Below, piece after piece: positions 1 to 9,484 of a DNA stretch of 37,118 nucleotides (positions are counted from its first letter, which is position 1; every line of letters begins with the position of its first letter). The notes beneath the pieces were generated by a model that did no database searches, had not been told where the DNA came from, and was given only the letters and a program-made list of their open reading frames with translations. The DNA is from Saprospiraceae bacterium (GTDB taxonomy: Bacteria; Bacteroidota; Bacteroidia; Chitinophagales; Saprospiraceae): contig JAIBCG010000027.1 of the NCBI GenBank assembly GCA_019694295.1, forward strand, positions 1 to 37,118, read 5' to 3'. The translations under genes and the position numbers were made by a program.

Positions 1-89
1 ATTTTACGGACAACAAATCGGTAGGATTTTATAGGCATTATAGTGATAGTCTGCCACATCCTTTCTGGATCGGTATAGAGGAAAAATAG
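1..89 (+). CDS. 3' end of an unidentified protein-coding gene (partial)
   Basis: The frame starting at base 3 is open from the window edge to a TAG at 87-89 and encodes 28 residues ending in HPFWIGIEEK. The other two forward frames close within the first 35 bases. A rho-independent terminator follows about 30 bases later, which fits a genuine gene end. Too little is visible to assign a family. Confidence 0.5.
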   Translation, partial: FTDNKSVGFYRHYSDSLPHPFWIGIEEK

Positions 90-119
90 TTTTATTCATA
101 ACATAAATAACCAGATGAT

Positions 120-150
120 AACTGCTGCCAATCCGGGGGGCAGTTTTTTT
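120..150 (+). terminator. Rho-independent terminator after the partial gene
   Basis: AACTGC (120-125) pairs with GCAGTT (140-145). The interior is G/C-rich (CC and GG can extend the stem), and an uninterrupted T run continues to 150. It separates the upstream gene from the tetR efflux operon. Confidence 0.75.
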
Positions 151-202
151 ATTTTTATTAAAAAACTTTTAAACCTTTTTTAGTTTCCGTAGTTTAATTG
201 AT

Positions 203-210
203 TATTTTTG
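203..210 (+). promoter_or_regulatory. Bacteroidota -7 promoter element (TATTTTTG) of the efflux operon
   Basis: TATTTTTG matches the TAnnTTTG consensus exactly and ends 20 bases before the ATG at 231. No clear -33 TTTG box is visible 17-23 bases upstream. Because the element lies inside any longer reading frame beginning at 198, it supports the ATG at 231 as the true tetR start. A TetR operator could overlap here, but I see no convincing palindrome. Confidence 0.55.
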
Positions 211-230
211 CAAAATATTTCAAATATATA

Positions 231-839
231 ATGGAGTTAAAACAAAGGATTATTAAGGAATCAAGATGTTTGTTCAGCAGATTTGGTATTAAATGTATTT
301 CGATGGATGATATTTCCCAGAAGCTGGGAATTTCGAAAAAGACACTGTATCAGGAAGTTACGGACAAAAACGAGCTCGTAAATGAAGTAGTAGCCGACAT
401 CCTGAATTCAGAAAGAGTGGAGCTGGAAGAAATATTTAAATCTTCTGAAGGAGCCATTGATGAAATGATAAAAATTACCCAACATGTGATACAACTGCTA
501 AGTAGTATTAATCCGGCTACGCTTCTTGACCTTCAAAGACACCATCCTGCGCTGTATGACAAAATCAAAAAATATCAGTACGATTTTATATACAAAGTAA
601 TAAGAAACAATCTTGAGAAAGGGATGACAGAAGGTATTTATCGTGACGACCTTAATGCAGACGTAGTGGCTAAATTGTATCTCACAAAGGCAATGACTAT
701 AGCCGATGAGACCGTTTTCCCGACGGACAAGTACAACAAAACGACCATATTTGTAGAACACGTAATCTACCACCTCAAGGGAGTAATTTCTGAAAAAGGA
801 ACAAAATTTCTTAACCAATATATTCAAACAATACAATGA
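231..839 (+). CDS. TetR/AcrR-family transcriptional regulator of the adjoining efflux operon
   Basis: Predicted 202-residue cytoplasmic DNA-binding repressor. The N-terminal helix-turn-helix spans about residues 25-49 (MDDISQKLGISKKTLYQEV, then DKNEL), a typical TetR signature. The remaining helical part is the ligand-binding and dimerisation domain, which is not conserved enough to suggest a ligand. The ATG at 231 is preferred over an upstream in-frame ATG at 198 because a -7 promoter element lies between them. The stop overlaps the tolC start as ATGA (836-839), so the two genes are translationally coupled and the regulator is the first gene of the pump operon. By analogy with AcrR-type systems it probably represses its own operon until a toxic compound binds. 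The inducer is unknown. Confidence 0.92.
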   Translation: MELKQRIIKESRCLFSRFGIKCISMDDISQKLGISKKTLYQEVTDKNELVNEVVADILNSERVELEEIFKSSEGAIDEMIKITQHVIQLLSSINPATLLDLQRHHPALYDKIKKYQYDFIYKVIRNNLEKGMTEGIYRDDLNADVVAKLYLTKAMTIADETVFPTDKYNKTTIFVEHVIYHLKGVISEKGTKFLNQYIQTIQ

Positions 840-2176
840 AACACTATTTGACACTTGTAGCATTGATGTTTTCAACTGTATGGGTTTTTGGACAACAAGC
901 CGGGCAATTCACACTACAGCAGGCTATTGACTATGCCATGTCCAATAACACTGAGGTTAAAATCAGTCAGAACAACATCAGAGATGCTGAAAAACAAATT
1001 ACAGAACGGACTGCAGCTGGTTTACCTCAGATCAACGGTACTGTCAGTTACAATTACTATGCTGTGATACCTACCACTATCTTGCCGGAACAGTTCGCCA
1101 TTGATCCTACTACCGGGCAGGTCAATCCGAATTTTGACCGTGCTGTGAAATTTGGTGTGAAGAACAACCTGACAGGTACGGCTTCGCTTTCCACACTACT
1201 TTTTGATGGCAGTTATTTGGTAGCATTGCAGGCTGCCAGGGAGTACCGCGATTATGCACACGAGGAATTGAAATCAAAACAATATACGGTTAAGAATCAG
1301 GTAACGATGGCTTATCTGCCGGTTTTGTTGATCAACCTTAGTCTTGAGACATTAGATAAAAACATTGCCAATCTTCAGAATCTGTCAAAAGAAGTAACGG
1401 CCATATACAATCAAGGTCTGGGCGAACAACTTGATGTAGATAGAATCAATCTGTCTTTATCAAATCTGACCACCGAAAAGGATAATTTGCTCAGACAAAA
1501 GGATATTGCTATCAATTATCTCAAATTTGTAATGAATTATCCGGTTGATAAGCAAATAGAAATAGTGGATAACATTAGCTCAATCGAATCAAAACCAGCT
1601 GATGGCATTCTAAGCGGAAAGATAAGCTATGATTCACGACCCGAATATGGTGTCATCAAAAAAGGCATTCGCCTTAATGAATTAAATGTTAAGGTCAATA
1701 AGGCCGGATATCTGCCTTCACTTGTAGCCATCGGTTCATTTCAATACAATATTCAGGATGACAAGTTTTTCTCCAAGGATGCTATCGCGTCACCTACAGC
1801 TATAATAGGCGGGCAGTTGAATATACCTATTTTCGATAGTTTCGCAAAGAAAGCCAAAACAGAACGTGCCAGAATACAAATGCTGAATGCGCTGGAACAA
1901 AAAAATATGTTTGAACGTAGTGTTGACCTGGAGGTGACGAATGCAAGACAATCCTATAATGCAGCCAGCGAAAGGCTTGAGATGCAGCGCAAGAATGTTG
2001 CTCTGGCAGAAAAAATCTACAACACAACCAAGACAAAATACCAGCACGGCCTTGGCTCAAGCCTCGAAATTACCCAGGCAGAACAAAGCTTGTATTCGGT
2101 ACAGCAAAATTTTAATCAGGCGTTGTATGACGTCATTGTTGCAAAAATCAATCTTGATAAAGCATTTGGTAAATAA
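836..2176 (+). CDS. TolC-family outer-membrane efflux protein
   Basis: 446 residues with an N-terminal signal peptide (MKHYLTLVALMFSTVWVFG, cleavage near GQQ). The mature part shows the two-fold pattern of outer-membrane efflux proteins. The first half starts FTLQQAIDYAMSNN and contains a long alpha-helical segment with ITERTAAGLPQINGTVSYN. The second half repeats the pattern (VNKAGYLPSLVAIGSFQYN, later ALYDVIVAKINLDKAFGK). Family members trimerise into the outer-membrane channel and periplasmic tunnel of tripartite pumps. It overlaps the tetR stop by 4 bases and is followed 19 bases later by the adaptor and then the RND pump, so it is almost certainly the dedicated exit duct of that pump. 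Confidence 0.93.
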   Translation: MKHYLTLVALMFSTVWVFGQQAGQFTLQQAIDYAMSNNTEVKISQNNIRDAEKQITERTAAGLPQINGTVSYNYYAVIPTTILPEQFAIDPTTGQVNPNFDRAVKFGVKNNLTGTASLSTLLFDGSYLVALQAAREYRDYAHEELKSKQYTVKNQVTMAYLPVLLINLSLETLDKNIANLQNLSKEVTAIYNQGLGEQLDVDRINLSLSNLTTEKDNLLRQKDIAINYLKFVMNYPVDKQIEIVDNISSIESKPADGILSGKISYDSRPEYGVIKKGIRLNELNVKVNKAGYLPSLVAIGSFQYNIQDDKFFSKDAIASPTAIIGGQLNIPIFDSFAKKAKTERARIQMLNALEQKNMFERSVDLEVTNARQSYNAASERLEMQRKNVALAEKIYNTTKTKYQHGLGSSLEITQAEQSLYSVQQNFNQALYDVIVAKINLDKAFGK

Positions 2177-2195
2177 TTTAATTAAAAGAAAGAAA

Positions 2196-3335
2196 ATGAA
2201 ATACGCATATTATATCCTTGCACTTTTACTTGTTTCTTGTGGTGGTGGCACAAGTACCCAGGCACCAAAAAGCCTGGATGCACTTAAGAAAAAACTTACC
2301 GCCAAAGAAGACCAAGTACTCCAACTGAACAAAGAAATCGCTGAGCTGCAAGATCAGATAGCAAAGCTTGATACAACCAGATCATTCAAAAAGATACTGG
2401 TATCTACTAAGAGTATAGAACCAACCAAATTTACACATTCCATTGATGTACAAGGTCAAATAACCGGTGATGAGCTCGTTAATGTAAGTCCGCAGGTGCC
2501 TGCCGTTTATGCCAAAATATTTGTCACAAAGGGGTCGAAAGTGACCAAAGGACAAATATTGGCAACCCTTGATGACAAAGTGCTCAGACAGGGAATTGCG
2601 GAGCTAAAGAGTAGTATCTCGTTTGCAAAGACTATTTATGATAAGCAAAAGGCTCTTTGGGACCAGAAAATAGGTTCTGAAATAGAATATCTGTCAGCAA
2701 AAAATACACTCGAATCTTTGAATAATAAACTGGCAACCATGAACCAGCAGGCCGTCATGTACAAACTTCGCTCACCAATCAACGGAGTAGTGGATGATGT
2801 TTTTCCGAAAGAAGGTGAGATGGGCTCACCGGGTATGCCCTCCATCAGAGTCGTAAACCTCAACCGTCTCAAAGTGGTAGCGCACCTTGCCGAAGCTCAT
2901 ATAGATAGAGTAAAACCCGGCAATAAAGTAGAGGTGACCTTTACTGACCTCAACAAAACCATTCACTCGACCGTGAAGACAGTAGGAAAGGTAATATCCG
3001 AACTCAATAGAACATTTACAGTAGATATTGCCTTACCAAGCTCACCTGATTATCGGCCAAACATGCTTTGTATTGTCAAAATACTTGATTACCAAAATGC
3101 TGCTGCCATGACCATTCCTATCAATCTGCTTGTAAAATCTGAAAATGAAACCTATGTTTATTCAGTACAAGACAAGAACGGAGTGCTGAGAGCGGTGAAG
3201 ACTCCTGTGCAGATAGGCTTGATATCAGATGGTAATGTTGAGATAAAAAGTGGTTTAAAAACAGGTGACAGAGTGATAACAGTGGGCTACCAGGATATTA
3301 ATGAAGGTGATGCAGTGGAAGTATCTCAGCAGTAA
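2196..3335 (+). CDS. RND efflux periplasmic adaptor (membrane fusion) lipoprotein
   Basis: 379 residues. The start at 2196 is chosen because it gives a lipoprotein signal MKYAYYILALLLVSC with the lipidated Cys at residue 15. Longer in-frame starts lie inside tolC and lack a signal. After the Cys comes a short coiled coil (LKKKLTAKEDQVLQLNKEI). A barrel-sandwich/lipoyl-like half follows (SPQVPAVYAKIFVTKGSKVTKGQILATLDD), then a helical hairpin, the second lipoyl half (KLRSPINGVVDDVFPKEGEMG) and beta-barrel and membrane-proximal domains. Family proteins bridge the inner-membrane RND pump and the outer-membrane TolC channel. It lies 19 bases after tolC and 29 bases before the pump gene, in the same operon. 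Confidence 0.93.
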   Translation: MKYAYYILALLLVSCGGGTSTQAPKSLDALKKKLTAKEDQVLQLNKEIAELQDQIAKLDTTRSFKKILVSTKSIEPTKFTHSIDVQGQITGDELVNVSPQVPAVYAKIFVTKGSKVTKGQILATLDDKVLRQGIAELKSSISFAKTIYDKQKALWDQKIGSEIEYLSAKNTLESLNNKLATMNQQAVMYKLRSPINGVVDDVFPKEGEMGSPGMPSIRVVNLNRLKVVAHLAEAHIDRVKPGNKVEVTFTDLNKTIHSTVKTVGKVISELNRTFTVDIALPSSPDYRPNMLCIVKILDYQNAAAMTIPINLLVKSENETYVYSVQDKNGVLRAVKTPVQIGLISDGNVEIKSGLKTGDRVITVGYQDINEGDAVEVSQQ

Positions 3336-3364
3336 TTAGATTTATTAAAATCAAAAATTTTAAG

Positions 3365-6300
3365 ATGAAAGACGTGTTTAAAGAATTTAAACCGACGAGT
3401 TGGTCAATAGATAACCGCAAGAGTATTTATTTTATTACCTTGTTGTTGGCTATTGCCGGAATATATTCATATAATACCCTTCCGAAGGAACGATTTCCTG
3501 ACATCGTCATACCTACCATATATGTAAATACTGTATATCCGGGTGCATCACCGGCTGACATCGAAAATCTGGTAACCAAGCCGATTGAGAAGGAAATAAA
3601 GGCTATTTCGGGATTGAAGAAACTCACAAGCCAGTCGGTACAGGATTATTCTATTGTAATGGCCGAATTTAATACAGACGTGGACGTATCGGATGCCAAG
3701 CAAAAGGTAAAAGATGCTGTAGATAAGGCAAAATCCGAATTGCCGGATGACATACTAGAAGATCCGAGTGTGCTTGAAGTGAATTTTTCGGACATGCCTA
3801 TTATGTACGTCAATATTTCAGGCGATTATGACCTGAATAAGTTGAAAAAATATGCTGATGACCTTCAAGATCGAATAGAGTCAATGTCGGAGATAACCAG
3901 AGTTGACATGGTAGGTGCTCTTGACCGTGAGATACAGATCAATGTAGATCAGTACAAGATGGATGCTGCCGGTGTAACCCTTGCTGAGATAGAACGCTCC
4001 ATACAATATGAAAATATGACCATTTCCGGTGGTCAGATAACTACAGATGAAATGAAGCGATCATTAAGTGTTACGGGAGAATTCAAGGATTTGAGCCAGT
4101 TTGACAATATTATCATAAAGAGTACTGCGGGTTCAATTGTGTATCTGCGAGACATTGCCAAGATAGTAGATGGTTTCAAAGAACAGGAATCGTATGCCAG
4201 GCTTGATGGTAAAAATGTAATTACGCTCAATGTTGTAAAACGATCGGGAGAGAACCTCATACATGCATCGGATAAAATACGGGACATCATCAAAGAGTTG
4301 CAGTCTTCAACTTTTCCGAAAAATCTGAAAATAACCATTACAGGCGATCAATCGGACAATACAAGGATTACGCTTCACGACCTTATCAATACCATCATCA
4401 TAGGGTTTATTTTGGTAACAGTGGTGCTCATGTTCTTCATGGGTGTCACGAACGCATTTTTTGTAGCCATGTCGGTGCCATTATCAATTTGTGTAGCCTT
4501 CCTTGTTATGCCGAGTTTGGGTGTGTCACTCAATATGATTGTATTGTTTGCTTTCCTACTGGCACTTGGTATAGTAGTAGATGATGCTATAGTGGTCATC
4601 GAAAATACGCACCGGATATTTCACAATGGTAACATGAGTATTGTACAGGCGGCAAAATATGCTGCTGGCGAAGTGTTTATGCCGGTTTTTTCTGGTACAA
4701 TGACTACGCTCGCTCCATTCATACCTTTGTTGTTATGGAAGGGCATTATTGGTAAATTTATGATTTATCTGCCCATAACACTAGTTATTACCTTGCTAGC
4801 ATCGCTGGTCGTTGCTTACATTATTAATCCCGTCTTTGCGGTAGATTTTATGAAGAAAGATGAGCATGCAGAAGATGTAAAAGTAAACAGAAACTGGACT
4901 TCTATCATTATTGTGGCAGTCATAGCAATCGTGTTTTATGTATTCGGGAGCTTCGGTATGGGCAACCTTGTTACCTTGTTTGCCATATTGATGATATTGT
5001 ATAAATTATTTCTCAAGAGGGTCATTCTTCATTTTCAACAAGATGTTTGGCCACGAGCACAAAATGCTTATGCAGATTTAGTATCATGGGCTATTCATCG
5101 TCGAAGGCCTGTCTATCTGATGCTCGGACTTGTGTTGTTGTTTATATTTTCTATCATCTTTACAGCTGCACGCGGGCCTAAGGTCGTGTTTTTTCCGCAA
5201 GCAGACCCCAACTTTGTTTATGTATATTTAAGCATGCCTGTTGGTACTTCGGCTGAACACACAGACAAGACAGTAAAATCGCTCGAGACTAAAGTGATGG
5301 GTGTACTTGGTGAAAAAAATCCACTTGTAGAGTCGGTAATAACCAACGTGGCTATAGGTGCCACAGACCCGGCAGAGAACGACAGAACGACTGCCTCAAA
5401 CAAGGCAAAAATTTCAATTTCTTTTGTAAAATTTGCGGAGCGTAAAGGAAAATCAACACAGGATATATTAGACAACATAAGAGCAAATGTGAAAGGAATA
5501 CCGGGTGCGGTAGTCAGTGTTGAGAAAGAATCAAACGGCCCACCTACCGGGCAGCCTATCAGTATAGAAGTATCAGGCGATGACCTGTCAATGCTGAATG
5601 AAACCTCCATCGGGCTCAAGAAATACCTTGACTCGATGCAGATAGCCGGTGTTGAAGAATTGAAATCAAACCTGCAAAACAGTAAGCCTCAGATAACTGT
5701 TAACATCGACCGCGAGCGTGCAAATATGTTGGGTATCTCTACTGCACAGGTAGGTGCAGACCTCAGAAATGCAATCTTCGGGAAGGAAGTATCCAAATTC
5801 AGGGATGAAAATGATGAGTACCCGATCATGGTAAGGTTTGATGAAGTGCAGCGTGAAGATTTGTCCTCCCTTATCAACACCAAAGTAACATACCGTGATA
5901 TGGCTATGGGGGGCATGCTTCGTATGGTACCTTTGTCATCCTTTGCTACTATTGAGTATAGCAATACTTATGGTGCCATCAAGCGTAAGGACCAGAAAAG
6001 GATAGTGACCATTGGCTCAAATGTACTTTCGGGCTATAATCCTAACGAAGTAGTGCAGGATGTAATGACGGCTATAAAATCTTACCCAAAACCTGACGGC
6101 ATAAATATCAGAATGGGTGGAGAACTTGAAGAACAAGCCGAAACATCAGCGTTCTTGGGTATGTCTCTGATGATATCGCTTGGCTTGATATTGCTAATCC
6201 TGGTGACACAGTTCAACAGCATTTCAAAACCACTGATTATCCTGAGTGAGGTAATTTTCTCTATCATTGGTGTACTACTTGGCTTTTCAATCTTTAAGAT

Positions 6301-6730
6301 GGATTTTTCTATCCTGATGGTAGGTGTAGGTATCATTGCTCTGGCGGGAATAGTAGTACGTAACGGCATTTTGCTAGTGGAGTTTACCGATTTGCTCAGA
6401 GAGCAAGGTATGCCTCTGAAGGAAGCACTCGTAGAAGCAGGACGTGCACGAATGACGCCGGTGTTACTGACAGCCACTGCTACTATTTTGGGTCTTATAC
6501 CATTGGCTATTGGGTTTAATGTTGACTTTGTTACAATGTTTACCGAGCTAAACCCCAAGATATATTTTGGTGGAGACAGTGTGGCGTTCTGGGGTCCACT
6601 GAGTTGGACTATGATATTCGGGCTGATATTCGCTACATTCCTAACGCTGGTGATGGTACCGGTAATGTATCTTTTAGATGAAAAAATATCTGAACGGTTT
6701 AGTAAAGTATTCAGAAGAATAAAGAAGTAA
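3365..6730 (+). CDS. RND efflux pump, inner-membrane transporter subunit (AcrB/HAE1 type)
   Basis: 1121-residue proton-driven exporter. The N-terminal TM1 (about 20-38) is followed by the porter domain (YPGASPADIENLVTKPIE). TM4 carries the proton-relay acid pair (GIVVDDAIVVIEN, Asp406-Asp407). The C-terminal TM10 region reads GIVVRNGILLVEFTD, with Arg where AcrB has the relay Lys940. The protein is longer than AcrB (about 1050). Much of the excess is an insertion between the two halves (about 500-575) containing two extra hydrophobic segments (about 512-530 and 534-550). Such central insertions are, as I recall, common in Bacteroidota RND pumps. It is the last gene of the tetR-tolC-adaptor operon. 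The substrate cannot be read from sequence; small organic compounds are likelier than metal ions, since no CusA-like methionine cluster is evident. Confidence 0.95.
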   Translation: MKDVFKEFKPTSWSIDNRKSIYFITLLLAIAGIYSYNTLPKERFPDIVIPTIYVNTVYPGASPADIENLVTKPIEKEIKAISGLKKLTSQSVQDYSIVMAEFNTDVDVSDAKQKVKDAVDKAKSELPDDILEDPSVLEVNFSDMPIMYVNISGDYDLNKLKKYADDLQDRIESMSEITRVDMVGALDREIQINVDQYKMDAAGVTLAEIERSIQYENMTISGGQITTDEMKRSLSVTGEFKDLSQFDNIIIKSTAGSIVYLRDIAKIVDGFKEQESYARLDGKNVITLNVVKRSGENLIHASDKIRDIIKELQSSTFPKNLKITITGDQSDNTRITLHDLINTIIIGFILVTVVLMFFMGVTNAFFVAMSVPLSICVAFLVMPSLGVSLNMIVLFAFLLALGIVVDDAIVVIENTHRIFHNGNMSIVQAAKYAAGEVFMPVFSGTMTTLAPFIPLLLWKGIIGKFMIYLPITLVITLLASLVVAYIINPVFAVDFMKKDEHAEDVKVNRNWTSIIIVAVIAIVFYVFGSFGMGNLVTLFAILMILYKLFLKRVILHFQQDVWPRAQNAYADLVSWAIHRRRPVYLMLGLVLLFIFSIIFTAARGPKVVFFPQADPNFVYVYLSMPVGTSAEHTDKTVKSLETKVMGVLGEKNPLVESVITNVAIGATDPAENDRTTASNKAKISISFVKFAERKGKSTQDILDNIRANVKGIPGAVVSVEKESNGPPTGQPISIEVSGDDLSMLNETSIGLKKYLDSMQIAGVEELKSNLQNSKPQITVNIDRERANMLGISTAQVGADLRNAIFGKEVSKFRDENDEYPIMVRFDEVQREDLSSLINTKVTYRDMAMGGMLRMVPLSSFATIEYSNTYGAIKRKDQKRIVTIGSNVLSGYNPNEVVQDVMTAIKSYPKPDGINIRMGGELEEQAETSAFLGMSLMISLGLILLILVTQFNSISKPLIILSEVIFSIIGVLLGFSIFKMDFSILMVGVGIIALAGIVVRNGILLVEFTDLLREQGMPLKEALVEAGRARMTPVLLTATATILGLIPLAIGFNVDFVTMFTELNPKIYFGGDSVAFWGPLSWTMIFGLIFATFLTLVMVPVMYLLDEKISERFSKVFRRIKK

Positions 6731-7094
6731 TGTAGAATGTTGGTGAAAGATTACTTTTCAGAATGTAGGATAATAAATGAATGCGTTATAAGGTTTGAAT
6801 AATGAAGTATAATAAAAATAAAGAAATGCTTTTGTTTTGAACAATTACGTTCAATGCTGGTTATAAAACCATACAACTTATTCTAAATTGTTTTTGTTCA
6901 TAGTGTTTGTTTTTTGTTAACCTCTGTACGTCATCAGTTCAGAGGTTTTTTAATTTTATCCAGAGAAAAACAACAGGGTATTTTGTTATGAGTATTCAGA
7001 TTTAATGGTAAGGAGTATAATCTACCAAAAGAACAGTTACGCAACATAAAGCACCAAAAAGCGTTTACTTCATGTTAATAAATCAACACAAAAA
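6731..7094. other. 364-bp intergenic spacer between the RND operon and the MoxR gene
   Basis: AT-rich and without a credible ORF. It contains one rho-independent terminator (6919-6951). A short GGTTATAAAACC near-palindrome near 6855 is of unknown significance. No exact TAnnTTTG element was found ahead of the MoxR gene. Confidence 0.6.
6919..6951 (+). terminator. Rho-independent terminator of the efflux operon
   Basis: Perfect 8-bp stem AACCTCTG (6919-6926) / CAGAGGTT (6940-6947), 13-base loop, then a T run to 6951. It lies about 190 bases after the RND stop codon and 140 bases before the MoxR gene. Confidence 0.75.
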
Positions 7095-8066
7095 ATGACG
7101 GATTTTAAGTTTTCATCAGATGTAGAAGGTATTGATGTACTGGCACACTCATACAAAGAGCTTGCAAAAGAGATTGGCAAGGTAATAGTAGGCCAGGACG
7201 AAGTAGTAAGATCTGTTATCATTTCATTATTTAGCAATGGCCATAGCTTACTCGTAGGTGTACCGGGTCTTGCAAAGACCTTGTTGGTGAGTACTATTGC
7301 AGATGTTCTGGATCTTGATTTTAAGAGGATTCAGTTTACACCGGACCTTATGCCTTCAGATATCACCGGTTCGGAGATTCTGGATGAAAGCCGGCATTTC
7401 AAATTTACCAAAGGGCCATTGTTTGCAAATATTGTTTTGGCAGATGAGATAAACCGTACTCCTCCCAAGACTCAGGCTGCCCTGCTTGAAGCCATGCAGG
7501 AACGATCTGTAACTGTTTCGGGTCAACGTCATTTATTACCTAATCCGTTCTTTGTACTTGCTACACAAAACCCGATAGAACAAGAAGGTACTTATCCATT
7601 GCCGGAGGCACAGCTCGACCGTTTTATGTTTAATATCACCCTTGACTACCCAAGCTATCAGGAAGAACTCGAAGTGGTACGTACCACTACTTCAAGCCAC
7701 AAGGCAGAGTTGAAGCACGTAGTGAATACACAGCAGATTCTTGCGTTTCAGAATCTTGTAAGGCGCATACCTATAGCAGAGAATGTCCTGGAATATGCTG
7801 TCAAACTCGCTACCAAGACTCGGCCGGGGACGGAGATGGCCACACCGATGGTTAACAACTACATCTCTTGGGGAGCCGGCCCGAGAGCGTCGCAGTATCT
7901 TGTATTAGGAGCAAAATGCCACGGAGCATTGAGAGGCAAATATTCTCCGGATATAGAGGATGTACAGGCGATAGCCAAGAGTGTACTACGCCATAGAATA
8001 GTACGAAACTATAAAGCAGAAGCAGAAGGCATCAACGAGCAGCAAGTAATAGAAAGCCTATTTTAG
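7095..8066 (+). CDS. MoxR-family AAA+ ATPase
   Basis: 323 residues. The N-terminal AAA+ core has a Walker A of the MoxR form GVPGLAKT (55-62), Walker B IVLADEIN (Asp117-Glu118), the sensor-1 region FFVLATQNP (152-160) and the sensor/arginine-finger stretch LPEAQLDRFMFN. The C-terminal lid is the AAA_lid type found in MoxR/RavA proteins. The family acts as ATP-driven chaperones that mature or activate partner proteins, usually with a DUF58 and von Willebrand factor A partner encoded next door. No such partner follows here. The next gene converges after 16 bases, so this copy stands alone. It starts at an ATG 28 codons before the conserved VGQDEVVRS motif, a normal position. Confidence 0.93.
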   Translation: MTDFKFSSDVEGIDVLAHSYKELAKEIGKVIVGQDEVVRSVIISLFSNGHSLLVGVPGLAKTLLVSTIADVLDLDFKRIQFTPDLMPSDITGSEILDESRHFKFTKGPLFANIVLADEINRTPPKTQAALLEAMQERSVTVSGQRHLLPNPFFVLATQNPIEQEGTYPLPEAQLDRFMFNITLDYPSYQEELEVVRTTTSSHKAELKHVVNTQQILAFQNLVRRIPIAENVLEYAVKLATKTRPGTEMATPMVNNYISWGAGPRASQYLVLGAKCHGALRGKYSPDIEDVQAIAKSVLRHRIVRNYKAEAEGINEQQVIESLF

Positions 8067-8082
8067 TACGCCAAGCCAACAT

Positions 8083-9354
8083 TTAGCGTAGGCTTGCAAG
8101 TGCAGCTTCCAGTGAGTCTAAAATTTTGCCTACATCTTCTTTGGTACATGTACCTACCGACAGACGATACCACGGCGCTTTAGTTTTAGAGCCAAATGCA
8201 CTGAATGGAACGAGTGCTACCTTAGCTTCATCAATGAGGAATGTGCTTACATCCGCTATTGTCTCGAGTGTTTTACCCGATTTTGTCTTACGTCCGATTA
8301 AGTCAAACAACACCGTCAGATAGATTGCTCCCTGCGGTCTGAGGGCATCAACCTGATAGCCTTTGTCATTAAGTGCCTGAAATCCATCATAGAAGGTCTC
8401 CAGTCTGTAGCTTACTTCCTTATTTATCCAGGCTAAGTATGATTTTACCTCATCATGATTATCGAGAAACTGTGCTGTAGCCACCTGTTCGGCTTTTGGA
8501 GCCCAAGCACCTATGTGCCCGAGTAGTGCTTTCATTTTTCGGATTATTTTTTCCGGGCCCCAAGCCCATCCTACTCTTACACCTGTGCCTGCCAGTACCT
8601 TTGATATACCATGGATGCTGATGGTATAATCGCGTAGTTCGGGATGGAGACTTACCGGATCAAAGTGTTCGGCTTTTTTAGATGCAAGCCCCCAATAAAT
8701 AGAATCATACATGATATAAAGCGCTTTCTTTCCTTTGATCCTGCGTTTTTCATTCTCCTTGATGACAGCCTTACAGATAGCGTTAAGTGTTTTTTTGCTG
8801 AAGCAAGTACCTGTAGGATTCAATGGAGAGCACAGAGCCAGCAGATTGACTTTTGACAGGTATTTTTTGATGTCGTCCAATACCGGTAGGAAATTATTCT
8901 CAGGCAATGTTTCTATTTCTATTGCCTTACAACCTGTAAGGTGAGCATAATGGTTGTTGTTCCAGCTTGGTACCGGGTAGAGAACGGTATCCTTAGGGTC
9001 TAGGAGTGTTTTATAGATGGCATAGATGAGTGGTCTTGACCCACCGGCTACGAGTATTTCGTTGGTACTGTATTGCATTTCGCTCTCACGCTTTAGGTAA
9101 TGGCTTATGGCATCTCTCAGGGCAGGTATGCCTTCACCCGGCGGATAGTTAGTTTGGTGATTATTATATGCTTCTTTTATTTTGTCCGTTAAATATTGGG
9201 GGATGGGGAAGATATTTGGGTTGAAATCACCTATGGTGAGATTGTAAATATGTTGCCCTTCACTGATACGTGCGTTGATTTCCCATGCAAGTTTGATGAT
9301 TTCAGATCCTGACATGTTTTCGGCCATGTGGCTTGCTACGAGGTGCTTTTCCAT
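8083..9354 (-). CDS. Pyridoxal-phosphate aminotransferase, class I/II (aspartate aminotransferase-like)
   Basis: 423 residues in fold-type I. The Schiff-base lysine is in SIHGISKVLAGTGVRVGW (Lys252). Other PLP contacts are LNPTG (Asn180), YIMYDSIY (Asp217) and the substrate-carboxylate arginine near WYRLSVGTC at the C-terminus. The ATG at 9354 (MEKHLVASH) is chosen over an in-frame start 18 codons upstream. The family's mature start lies near this point, and the upstream extension is Cys/Asn/Ser-rich and looks untranslated. The gene converges with the MoxR gene with 16 bases between the stops. Substrate is uncertain: aspartate or an aromatic/branched amino acid with 2-oxoglutarate is the usual range for this fold. 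Confidence 0.9.
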   Translation of the reverse strand: MEKHLVASHMAENMSGSEIIKLAWEINARISEGQHIYNLTIGDFNPNIFPIPQYLTDKIKEAYNNHQTNYPPGEGIPALRDAISHYLKRESEMQYSTNEILVAGGSRPLIYAIYKTLLDPKDTVLYPVPSWNNNHYAHLTGCKAIEIETLPENNFLPVLDDIKKYLSKVNLLALCSPLNPTGTCFSKKTLNAICKAVIKENEKRRIKGKKALYIMYDSIYWGLASKKAEHFDPVSLHPELRDYTISIHGISKVLAGTGVRVGWAWGPEKIIRKMKALLGHIGAWAPKAEQVATAQFLDNHDEVKSYLAWINKEVSYRLETFYDGFQALNDKGYQVDALRPQGAIYLTVLFDLIGRKTKSGKTLETIADVSTFLIDEAKVALVPFSAFGSKTKAPWYRLSVGTCTKEDVGKILDSLEAALASLR

Positions 9355-9484
9355 AAACTGTGGTTTGAAAGTTGAATTGTTTGTACAGCTAAGAATGGAA
9401 AGGTACAAAGTTTTTGTTAAATTTTGAAATAAACCAAGAAAAATATCAAAGCTTTTTATTTAATACAACCAGAGTGTAGTTTTT

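Noticed and set aside
1941..2195. N-terminal extension of the efflux adaptor frame into tolC
   Set aside because: It overlaps tolC in another frame and would bury the clear lipoprotein signal beginning at 2196.
3427..6558. Minus-strand frames opposite the RND pump gene
   Set aside because: Antisense shadows with Ser/Thr/Ile-rich composition and no motifs.
6731..6918. Possible third copy of the MITE-like repeat after the RND gene
   Set aside because: Only short AT-rich resemblances (such as GCGTTATAAGGTTTGAA); the 43-bp core and the CTGGGTT end are absent.
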